Shown here in pieces: positions 57,203 through 64,000 of a stretch of 64,000 nucleotides of DNA (the first letter of the stretch is position 1; each line of letters starts with the position of its first letter). The DNA comes from Corynebacterium appendicis CIP 107643 (GTDB taxonomy: Bacteria; Actinomycetota; Actinomycetes; Mycobacteriales; Mycobacteriaceae). The stretch covers positions 1,240,001 through 1,304,000 of the forward strand of contig NZ_CP046976.1 of NCBI RefSeq assembly GCF_030408415.1, read 5' to 3'. Under the pieces are notes generated by a model that searched no databases, was not told the origin of the DNA, and saw only the letters and a program-made list of their open reading frames with translations. The position numbers were made by a program, and so were the translations under genes.

Positions 57203-58453
57203 TCACTGTCTGTTTGAAGTCAGCGCCTCAATGCCGTCCCAGATCCGCGCAGCTACGACATGCTTCGGACCATCAGCGATCTCTTCGACTTCGCCGTCGG
57301 CACGGATCAACCAGCCGCTGTTGCGCAGTTCGCCGAACACGGAGCCGCCGGCCACGGAATTGACCATGAGCAAGTCTGCTCCCTTACGCTCCAACTTCGC
57401 CTTGCCGTATTCGAGCGGTTTGTCCGTCTCCGCGGCGAAGCCCACGATCGTCGCGGATGTTTCGCCCGCATTGCGCTTATCGACGAGGCCTTTGAGAATG
57501 TCCGGGTTTTCCACCATGCGCAGAGTGGACAGTGCGTCGTCGGACTCTCCCTTCTTCAGTTTCGAGTCTGCTTCATTTTCCGGCCGGTAGTCGGACACAG
57601 CCGCCGCCATGATGACGAAGTCCGCGTTCTCGGCTGCACGGTCCACCGCCTTCTTCATGTCGCGGGTGGAGCGCACCTTCACGATCTCCGCTCCCGGCGG
57701 GGTGTCCAGCGCGTCGGTGTCGCCGGCAACGACGGTGACGTCCGCGCCTCGGTGCGCGGCGATGTCCGCCAGGGCGAATCCTTGGCGGCCGGAGGAACGG
57801 TTGCCGATGTAGCGCACCGGGTCGATATTCTCCTGCGTGCCGCCAGCGCTGATGACGACCTTCTTGCCTTGCAACGACAGCCCGAACGGACCGGTTTCAA
57901 GCACAGTGCGCGCCATTTCTGCGATCTGCGCGGCTTCGAGCATCCTGCCCGGCCCGGTGTCTGTACCAGTCAATCGTCCGTGCGCCGGCTCGAGCACTAC
58001 GATGCCGCGGCGGCGCAGGGTCTCCACATTGTCCTGCGTGGCGGGATTCTCCCACATCTCCGTGTGCATGGCTGGCGCCAGCACCACCGGGCAGGTGGCC
58101 ACGAGCGCTGTCGCGGTCAGCAGGTCGTCTGCTCGCCCAGCAGCGATACGCGCGATGGTGTCCGCGGTCGCCGGCGCGATGACGATGAGGTCTGCATCTT
58201 TGCCCACGCGGACGTGCTGCACTTCGTCCACGCGTGAGAACACCCCGGTGTCGACCGGGTTGCCGGACAGCGCCTCGAATGTCGCTGCCCCGACGAAGTT
58301 CAGCGCCGCCGGGGTGGGAACGACGCGGACATTGTCCCCGCCTTCGGTGAACTCCCGGATAAGGTGGCAGGCCTTGTATGCGGCGATCCCTCCCGCGACT
58401 CCGACGACAACGTTGCGGGGCGTTTTGGTGTTCTCACTGGGCTCTGGGCTCAT
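57203..58453 (-). CDS. coaBC: Phosphopantothenoylcysteine decarboxylase / synthetase
   Basis: 416 aa. N-terminal flavin domain VVVGVAGGIAAYKACHLIREF, PATADTIARIAAGRADDLL and PAMHTEMW; C-terminal synthetase domain with ISAGGTQENIDPVRYIGNRSSGRQGFALA near residue 207. Two steps of coenzyme A synthesis. A dispersed motif copy is at 57476-57484. In C. glutamicum coaBC is next to rpoZ; here two extra genes intervene. Confidence 0.96.
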   Translation of the reverse strand: MSPEPSENTKTPRNVVVGVAGGIAAYKACHLIREFTEGGDNVRVVPTPAALNFVGAATFEALSGNPVDTGVFSRVDEVQHVRVGKDADLIVIAPATADTIARIAAGRADDLLTATALVATCPVVLAPAMHTEMWENPATQDNVETLRRRGIVVLEPAHGRLTGTDTGPGRMLEAAQIAEMARTVLETGPFGLSLQGKKVVISAGGTQENIDPVRYIGNRSSGRQGFALADIAAHRGADVTVVAGDTDALDTPPGAEIVKVRSTRDMKKAVDRAAENADFVIMAAAVSDYRPENEADSKLKKGESDDALSTLRMVENPDILKGLVDKRNAGETSATIVGFAAETDKPLEYGKAKLERKGADLLMVNSVAGGSVFGELRNSGWLIRADGEVEEIADGPKHVVAARIWDGIEALTSNRQ

Positions 58454-58477
58454 GGCCCCCGAGCTTACCCACCACCG

Positions 58478-60193
58478 CTAGGTCCGGGGCTGCCGCACCC
58501 ACGCGCCAATCACTCCGGGCACGACCTCCGGCGCCTCGCCGAGCAGAGCCTTCAGGTTTCCTTCCCTTTCCACCGCGGATGTCACCGCCTGCACCTTGCC
58601 CCGTTTTCCGTTACCCGTGCCTGCTTTACGCTGACCTGCGCCGTACATCCCCGGCCCACCGGCGACCGCGCCACGTGCACCAGTCTGACCGTTGCCCGCA
58701 GCTCCCCCGCCGACGAACGCGTTGGTCCCCTGACCCACAGCACCGGTTCCCATTCCAGAACCTGCGCCCGCACCGAAGCCTCCGAGACGACCACCGCCCA
58801 GAGCACCAGAAACGCCGGAGCCACTGCGCGCACCACCAAGCCCGCCAGCACCGGCCCCTGCCGCCCCACGGCCCGCCCCGCCAAGCGGCGACATTGCCGG
58901 ACCGCCGAAACCACCGGAACCTCCGGAACCAACAGCACCGCCAGCACCCGCACTGGCAGCACCGCCCACACCGGCGAGAACAGGTCCTCCACCGACACCG
59001 GAAACGGCACCAACCGGTCCCAGCAGCCCCGCGCCTGTGCCCAGAGAACCCGCACCGGTGCCTGCGGGTGAACCAGCACCGCCAGCCAATCCCGTCAACG
59101 GCGGTGGCATCGTCGGCGCTGCCGCTGACGCCGCTTGCGTTGGCGTCGCTCCGGCCGCGATCGACTGGAGCATATCCGGGTTCGGCCGTCCGAACTGTTC
59201 CACGACCTGCGTCGGTGTGGATGCGTATGCCAGATCGCGGTACCCGGCATTCGACAGCGCCTGCTGCACGATCTTCGGCAATGGTGTGTCCTCGAATGTC
59301 GGCGTTCCCGATGCCAATGAACCGGACTGGTTCGTCCCGTTGCCGTTCGGCGCTCCGAGTTCGGGCAGCAATTGTGTGAACAGAGGCGTTACCGGGACCA
59401 ACTCGGTAGTGAGCTTCGGCGAAAAGGCTGCCAGGAATGATTCCTCAAATGCCTTCGCCACTCCCGGGCTTGGTGTTGCGCGCAGCACTGCAAGTGCCGC
59501 CGCCACTTGAAGTGCATTCGCCTCGGTCACCGTGACCAGACTCGCGGTGTGTGCGGACAGTGCGCTCGCGTTAGCCATGTATTCGTCGCCCGCGGTCTCG
59601 ATCTGACCTAGCTTCTCAATGGCCTTTGCGATGGATTCTGTCTCCGCCGACCCCTGCAGGTCCGCGACCGCCCCCGGAATGTAGGACAGCGCGTCCCCGA
59701 TCGTCGCTGCCGTATCCGCCCAGTCCGCCGACATGCCCGACATGGATGCCACGTCCGTGCCGATTAGTTCCAGGTTCAACGTGTCCAGGCTGAACGGCTT
59801 GCCCGCGATCGGATTCGTCGCAGTGAAGTTGTTCACCACAGGCTGCTCCGTGCTCACGTTGTCGATGACCGCGTTGAAGCTCCTCCCCATTACCGACTGC
59901 CCCACGCTGCCCAGCACATCCGCGAAGCTCATGTCCGCCATCTCATAACCCACCAACTGCGCCGACAAAAGGTCAACCGCATTCGCGAAATGCTGTGCCA
60001 ATCCTTTCGTCGCCTCCGGCTCGCTGTCACTCCGAATGGTGCCGTGCATTGAACCTGATTCATCTAGCCCAGACACTTGAGAGAAAGTGCTCGCTCCCAG
60101 CACTTTCATCATCGTGTGAGAAACCGAAAGCGTGTCCTGTGCTTTAGCCAACTGATCAATAGCAGACGAAACGTCGTCAGTTACCAGTTTCAC
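58478..60193 (-). CDS. Gly/Ala-rich protein with helical N-terminus (possibly type VII secretion related)
   Basis: 571 aa. Residues 1-330 look mostly helical and Ala-rich without membrane segments or a signal peptide; they include the Y-x-x-x-D sequence YEMAD (83-87). Residues ~350-530 are low-complexity Gly/Ala/Ser/Pro sequence (GGAGSPAGTGAGSLGTG...). The tail is a conserved-looking, non-repetitive QAVTSAVEREGNLKALLGEAPEVVPGVIGAWVRQP. This layout, and pairing with a DUF3558-like lipoprotein, recalls PPE/Esp-like proteins of type VII systems, but no WxG motif is obvious and no secretion gene is in the window. GTG start with a G-rich ribosome site. Confidence 0.6.
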   Translation of the reverse strand: MKLVTDDVSSAIDQLAKAQDTLSVSHTMMKVLGASTFSQVSGLDESGSMHGTIRSDSEPEATKGLAQHFANAVDLLSAQLVGYEMADMSFADVLGSVGQSVMGRSFNAVIDNVSTEQPVVNNFTATNPIAGKPFSLDTLNLELIGTDVASMSGMSADWADTAATIGDALSYIPGAVADLQGSAETESIAKAIEKLGQIETAGDEYMANASALSAHTASLVTVTEANALQVAAALAVLRATPSPGVAKAFEESFLAAFSPKLTTELVPVTPLFTQLLPELGAPNGNGTNQSGSLASGTPTFEDTPLPKIVQQALSNAGYRDLAYASTPTQVVEQFGRPNPDMLQSIAAGATPTQAASAAAPTMPPPLTGLAGGAGSPAGTGAGSLGTGAGLLGPVGAVSGVGGGPVLAGVGGAASAGAGGAVGSGGSGGFGGPAMSPLGGAGRGAAGAGAGGLGGARSGSGVSGALGGGRLGGFGAGAGSGMGTGAVGQGTNAFVGGGAAGNGQTGARGAVAGGPGMYGAGQRKAGTGNGKRGKVQAVTSAVEREGNLKALLGEAPEVVPGVIGAWVRQPRT

Positions 60194-60217
60194 TAAGATC
60201 TACCCCCCATATTCTGG

Positions 60218-60934
60218 CTATTTAAGTTGATAAAGATTTTCCAAGTGTTGAATTGCGCCTAAGCAAAGATCCGTGAACGAGTGCGTTGTTCCCCTCGCAA
60301 AAGTCGCCATTGAGATTTGTCCGCGCTCCGTATCCACCGAAGCGAAGCACAGATCCGTGTCCTCAGGTTTCGGGCTGTAGGTGTAGGCCCCCGGAACGAT
60401 GTCCGAAACATCTGCCACCGCTATAGCGCCCTGCTGAGATACCTCTGCCAAGTTCGCCGAGCCCCCGGTAACTAGAACGGTCCCATCGGAGTCGGAACCC
60501 GCAGGATAAAGAGCACATCCATTTATCTCTTCGACGCGCCGATTTAGCACGGCTCCATCCGTCTCAAACCCAATCGCGGCAAACTCCTCAGCGGAGATCT
60601 CCTCGCAGGGGTTGAAGATGTTTCCCTTGACGTCTTCGTAGACGAAGTCGCCGAGAACGACGTCGCCGCTTTCAAAGTGGAAGGCGGGTGGGGCGTCCTG
60701 ACGGGTGCTCGTGGATTCGGAGGAATCAGTAGGATCTGTCGTGTCACGCTGTGGCGCATTAGCCGGGGCATGGGTTTCGGCGACGGCGGAATTGAGAGCG
60801 GGTGCGGGATTCACCAGAAGGGATCCTCCCGACGAGCAGCCGGCCAGCACCGCTACCAACACAGCCCCCGATGCGGCAAAGAATGCGCGGGCGGACTCGG
60901 TAGTCCCCCAACTATCCGTCGTGCGCCGTGACAT
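60218..60934 (-). CDS. Lipoprotein, DUF3558-like
   Basis: 238 aa. A signal peptide with lipobox (FFAASGAVLVAVLAGC) followed by a Ser/Thr/Pro-rich linker, then a domain with two paired cysteine motifs, NPCEEISAEEFAAIGFE and NGCALYPAG, the DUF3558 pattern. Further Cys are in TDLCFASV and FTDLCLGA. Surface-anchored; function unknown. The ATG at 60934 has GGAGG 9 bases upstream. Base composition appears lower in GC than the core genes. It lies 24 bases upstream of the Gly-rich gene, so they probably form a pair. Confidence 0.75.
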   Translation of the reverse strand: MSRRTTDSWGTTESARAFFAASGAVLVAVLAGCSSGGSLLVNPAPALNSAVAETHAPANAPQRDTTDPTDSSESTSTRQDAPPAFHFESGDVVLGDFVYEDVKGNIFNPCEEISAEEFAAIGFETDGAVLNRRVEEINGCALYPAGSDSDGTVLVTGGSANLAEVSQQGAIAVADVSDIVPGAYTYSPKPEDTDLCFASVDTERGQISMATFARGTTHSFTDLCLGAIQHLENLYQLK

Positions 60935-61125
60935 TCCCATTTCCTCCGTCCCCCCAGTGCGGTGGATGTCGCCTGTGTTCGTAGTGGTGCTGGCCGACAG
61001 GAACAAGGATGACATGAGTCGGGCAAAAATAAAGCGGAACAATGTCTACTTGAGTAGACATTCAATTCTTGACCGCCCAAAACCAACGTAAAGCAAACTT
61101 GGAGGGTGTGCCGGGAACAAGAAAG

Positions 61126-61163
61126 CGCGGGCCACGGCGCAAAAAGTGGTGCCGTGGCCCGCG
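61126..61163 (-). terminator. Terminator of the rpoZ end of the operon
   Basis: A 13-bp perfect stem (CGCGGGCCACGGC / GCCGTGGCCCGCG) with a 12-nt loop lies 28 bases beyond the rpoZ stop. The minus strand continues CTTTCTTGTTCC. The rest of 60935-61190 shows no other gene. Confidence 0.85.
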
Positions 61164-61190
61164 TTTAGGGGGTGAAAGGGGGGTAAAGCC

Positions 61191-61502
61191 TTACTGGCCT
61201 TCCTCGTGCTCCAGGAGACCGTGCTCGATCTCGCGGAGGGCGATGGACAGCGGCTTCTCGCCCGGCTGCGGGGTGACAAGGGGGCCGATGAACTCGAACA
61301 CGCCCTCGTCCTGCTCCTGGTAGTAGCTGTTGATCTGGCGGGCACGCTTGGCCGCGAAGATCACCAGGGCGTACTTGGAGGAGACCTTGGTCAGCAGCTC
61401 GTCAATAGGCGGGGCCGTGATGCCTTCGGGTGTGTCGTACACCTGCTCGTTGACGTCGGCGGTCTCCGCCGAATTAGCAAGATCGTTGGTCACGTTGCTC
61501 AC
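61191..61502 (-). CDS. rpoZ: RNA polymerase omega subunit
   Basis: 103 aa. The conserved segments are [35 protein letters not shown] and the C-terminal [20 protein letters not shown]. It helps assemble RNA polymerase. GTG start 6 bases after the gmk stop, no strong ribosome site. Confidence 0.95.
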   Translation of the reverse strand: MSNVTNDLANSAETADVNEQVYDTPEGITAPPIDELLTKVSSKYALVIFAAKRARQINSYYQEQDEGVFEFIGPLVTPQPGEKPLSIALREIEHGLLEHEEGQ

Positions 61503-61508
61503 TCACAC

Positions 61509-62099
61509 CTATTCGTTGTTTGGACGCTGGACGCACAAGAGGATATCACTAATCCCCTGCACAGCCTCATCCAGATCGTTGTTGACAATGACATCGTCGA
61601 ACTCGTCCTGAGCGGCGAGCTCGGCACGGGCCGTTTGGAGACGACGCGCGATCACGTCCTCGGTCTCCGTCGCGCGGCCGGTGAGGCGCTCAACGAGCAC
61701 CTCCCACGACGGCGGGGCGAGGAATACCGTGACGGCCTCCGGCATGATCTCCTTGATATTGCGGGCACCAGCCAGGTCGACCTCGACCAAGACCGGGCGA
61801 CCAGCATCAAGGGCTTCCCGCACGGGTGCGGCGGGAGTTCCGGAACGCTGCAGGCCACCGTGAATGTCAGCCCACTCGAGCATTTCGCCCGCGTCGATCC
61901 GATCCTGGAAAGACTTTGGGGACACAAAGAAATAATCCTTGCCGTCCACTTCGCCCGGACGCGGGTCGCGCGTGGTCATGGAGACGGAAAAGTACAGGTC
62001 CTCCACTTCCTTGCGGAGACGCTGGACCACCGTCGACTTACCAACGGCGGAAGGGCCAGCCAGAACAACCAGCCGGCCCTTCCCATTCACGTTTGTCAC
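61509..62099 (-). CDS. gmk: Guanylate kinase
   Basis: 196 aa. P-loop [15 protein letters not shown] near residue 12, GMP site [22 protein letters not shown] near 38. Converts GMP to GDP. It starts 3 bases after the mihF stop. Confidence 0.96.
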   Translation of the reverse strand: MTNVNGKGRLVVLAGPSAVGKSTVVQRLRKEVEDLYFSVSMTTRDPRPGEVDGKDYFFVSPKSFQDRIDAGEMLEWADIHGGLQRSGTPAAPVREALDAGRPVLVEVDLAGARNIKEIMPEAVTVFLAPPSWEVLVERLTGRATETEDVIARRLQTARAELAAQDEFDDVIVNNDLDEAVQGISDILLCVQRPNNE

Positions 62100-62102
62100 C
62101 GA

Positions 62103-62423
62103 TTATTCCCCGAAGCCGAAGCGCTCGAGCAGAGCGCGACGCTGACGGTCGCCGAGGCCGCGCAGACGACGGGTCTGAGCGATCTCGAGCTCCTCCATGA
62201 TTTCGCGCGCCTTGACCTTGCCCACCTTCGGCAGAGCCTCGAGGAGAGCGGAGACCTTGGTCTTGCCGATGATTTCGTCGGACTCAGCCTTGGCGAGGAC
62301 GTCCTTCAGGTTGGTGTCGCCGCGCTTCAAGGATGCCTTGAGCTCAGCACGCTGCTTGCGTGCTTCCGCAGCCTTAGCGAGAGCTTCCTGGCGCTGTTCC
62401 GGGGTCAGTTCGGGAAGGGCCAC
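62103..62423 (-). CDS. mihF: Mycobacterial-type integration host factor (mIHF)
   Basis: 106 aa nucleoid-associated protein typical of actinobacteria. It has an acidic-basic helical N-terminus (PELTPEQRQEALAKAAEARKQRAELK), a helix-two-turn-helix region (KTKVSALLEALPKVGKVKAREIM) and the terminal RRLRGLGDRQRRALLERFG. The 224-base gap upstream carries its promoter region but no other gene. Confidence 0.95.
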   Translation of the reverse strand: MALPELTPEQRQEALAKAAEARKQRAELKASLKRGDTNLKDVLAKAESDEIIGKTKVSALLEALPKVGKVKAREIMEELEIAQTRRLRGLGDRQRRALLERFGFGE

Positions 62424-62647
62424 TGGGTTCCTCCAATGTGTTAGGGGTTAAGTTCTGATCCAGCTTATGAACCGATTCGACACTGTCGCAAAAGAATTAC
62501 ATTGATGCAACTCGTCGACGTGGGATAACTGTACCACTGCCGGGTTCTAGACACGATGATTGACGCGTTGTTTTGCCACGTCATCGCATCGACGCCTATA
62601 ACCTACCAGCAGTTTTGCTCCCATAGAATTTGAGTGTCAGTTTAACG

Positions 62648-63520
62648 CTAAACTACCAGCGATTTCGCAGCTTCGCGCAGCTCAGCGATACCGGGTCCGG
62701 CCGACAGCACAGAGCGGGACACATTCGGGAAGACAAGGTGCGCCTGTTCACCGGCGATCCGTGCGACATCCTCCATGGTCGCGCCCTGCGCGCCGACGCC
62801 CGGCATGAGCACCGGAGCGTTGAGTTTGTCCAGCTTGGGAGGCTTCTTCACCGTTGCTCCCACGACAACGCCGACATGCCCGACATGTCCTTCGTGCCCG
62901 GCCGCGGAGCCGGACTCCCCGTTGCGAGCACGCTTATCGACGTTGAACTCAGCGCATTCGTCCACCATGTGCTGCGCCACAGTGGCACCGCTTCCGCTGA
63001 GTGTCTGCGCCTGGAAGCCTTCGGCCTCCGGGTTGGAATTGGCGGACATGACGAACACGCCGCGCCCTTCCCTACCGGCCAGCTCGATGGCGGGAGCCAA
63101 GGATCCGACTCCGAGGTACGGCGTGAGCGTGACCGCATCGCAGCACAGCGGTGAATTCTGGTCCAGCCAAGCCAGGGCGTAGCCCTCCATCGTGGAGCCG
63201 ATATCGCCGCGTTTCGCGTCGGCGACGACCAGAGAGTCGCTTTCCCGCAGCTGATCGAGTGTTTCTTCCAGCACGGCGAATCCAGCAGACCCGAAGCGCT
63301 CATAGAAAGCGACCTGCGGTTTGATCAGCGCTACATGCCCCGCAAATGCCTCGACGCAGCGGAGGGAGAATTCGCGCAGGCCGTCGACATTGGTGCTGAG
63401 ACCCCAGGCCTCGAGAAGCGCCTCGTGAGGGTCGATGCCAACGCACAAACGGCCGTGAGTCTCCCCTACTTCGACGAGACGGTTGCCGAAGTTACGGCGT
63501 GTGTTCTCCTGCGCACTCAT
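62648..63520 (-). CDS. pyrF: Orotidine 5'-phosphate decarboxylase (type 2)
   Basis: 290 aa. Active-site signature VVADAKRGDIGSTMEGYA near residue 96 (Asp-Lys-Asp arrangement), VGIDPHEALLEAWGL near the N-terminus. Last step of UMP synthesis. It follows carB directly. A dispersed motif copy is at 62933-62941. Confidence 0.95.
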   Translation of the reverse strand: MSAQENTRRNFGNRLVEVGETHGRLCVGIDPHEALLEAWGLSTNVDGLREFSLRCVEAFAGHVALIKPQVAFYERFGSAGFAVLEETLDQLRESDSLVVADAKRGDIGSTMEGYALAWLDQNSPLCCDAVTLTPYLGVGSLAPAIELAGREGRGVFVMSANSNPEAEGFQAQTLSGSGATVAQHMVDECAEFNVDKRARNGESGSAAGHEGHVGHVGVVVGATVKKPPKLDKLNAPVLMPGVGAQGATMEDVARIAGEQAHLVFPNVSRSVLSAGPGIAELREAAKSLVV

Positions 63521-64000
63521 CTACTCGGCCGCCTGAACTACGTTGTGCTCGAGTTCCTGCAGGCTGGTCACCGTGATCTCGTTGACACGCAGTGATTCGA
63601 TGCCTTGCACTGCGGCGGTGACACCCTGAACCGTGGTCATGATCGGCACGCTGGACACCACCGCCGCTGCACGAATGTCGTAGCCGTCGTGGCGTGAGCC
63701 AGCGGAACCAGCCGGGGTATTGAGCACCAAGTCGACTTCGCCTTCCAGGATACGGTCAACGATAGATGTGCCGTCGGCGCCCCCGCGGACCTCGGAAGCC
63801 TTGAGGGCAACTTCGCACTCGATGCCGTTACGACGCAGCATCTGAGCCGTGCCCGCCGTAGCCAGGACCTTGAAGCCCATGGTGGACAGTCGCTGGATCG
63901 GGAAGATCAGCGTGCGCTTGTCACGATTAGCCAAGGACACGAACACGGTTCCTTCGGTGGGCAGCTCGCCAAACGCGGCAGCCTCTGCCTTGGCGAAGGC
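63521..64000 (-). CDS. carB: Carbamoyl-phosphate synthase large subunit, C-terminal end
   Basis: Partial: the frame runs off the right edge of the window. Visible is the C-terminal MGS-like allosteric domain, with [36 protein letters not shown] and [26 protein letters not shown]. In other CarB proteins this domain binds UMP or ornithine. The stop TAG directly abuts the pyrF start. Confidence 0.95.
   Translation of the reverse strand, partial: AFAKAEAAAFGELPTEGTVFVSLANRDKRTLIFPIQRLSTMGFKVLATAGTAQMLRRNGIECEVALKASEVRGGADGTSIVDRILEGEVDLVLNTPAGSAGSRHDGYDIRAAAVVSSVPIMTTVQGVTAAVQGIESLRVNEITVTSLQELEHNVVQAAE

Overview
The window is a chromosomal segment of a high-GC Gram-positive bacterium, almost certainly a Corynebacterium; the species cannot be named from the sequence. 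The evidence is the gene content and order: SufR-SufB-SufD-SufC-SufS-SufU-SufT beside the mannosyltransferase MptB, tkt-tal-zwf-opcA-pgl, secG-tpiA-pgk-gap-whiA-yvcK-rapZ-uvrC, a rib operon, rsmB-fmt-def-priA, metK-coaBC, and rpoZ-gmk-mihF-pyrF-carB. From memory this is close to the order in Corynebacterium glutamicum. MptB, mIHF and a PriA without a Walker A motif are typical of the Corynebacteriales.

Layout. 1-7.1 kb: a membrane protein, aconitase, an amidotransferase, an NAD(P)-binding protein, an ACT/UPF0210 pair and a small membrane protein. 7.2-9.5 kb: an ABC-F ATPase, a DUF421 gene, and a detached duplicate of the ABC-F 3' end. 9.6-16 kb: the suf iron-sulfur operon on the minus strand, headed by sufR. 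16.2-22.8 kb: mptB, a two-gene ABC exporter, ctaA, qor and divergent ctaB. 23-24 kb: a broken CapA-like gene. 24-30.8 kb: the pentose phosphate operon. 30.8-34.5 kb: an accessory patch holding a decayed glycerophosphodiesterase gene split by an intact IS21-type element, the end of a possible second element, and an HNH/DUF222 endonuclease gene. 34.6-38.1 kb: secG and lower glycolysis. 38.4-44 kb: whiA-yvcK-rapZ-uvrC and a PH-domain protein. 44.1-48.3 kb: riboflavin genes and rpe. 48.3-53.3 kb: rsmB-fmt-def-priA. 53.5-55.9 kb: a secreted polysaccharide deacetylase and an unknown two-gene unit. 55.9-58.5 kb: metK with a McbR-type operator, and coaBC. 58.5-60.9 kb: an inserted pair, a Gly/Ala-rich protein and a DUF3558-like lipoprotein. 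61.2-64 kb: rpoZ-gmk-mihF-pyrF-carB (partial).

Most genes are ordinary core metabolism: the TCA cycle, Fe-S assembly that supplies aconitase, haem A for cytochrome oxidase, NADPH and ribose supply, glycolysis, riboflavin and CoA synthesis, and translation and replication functions. The notable signals lie outside these annotations. The 11-mer CGTCGATAAGC (or its complement) is scattered at least 16 times, genic and intergenic, in both orientations. acnR and ppc are absent from their usual places. A DUF421 gene is flanked by a duplicated ABC-F end. A GDPD gene has been destroyed in several steps and split by an IS21 element with a 5-bp target duplication. Several genes have promoters placed for leaderless mRNAs.
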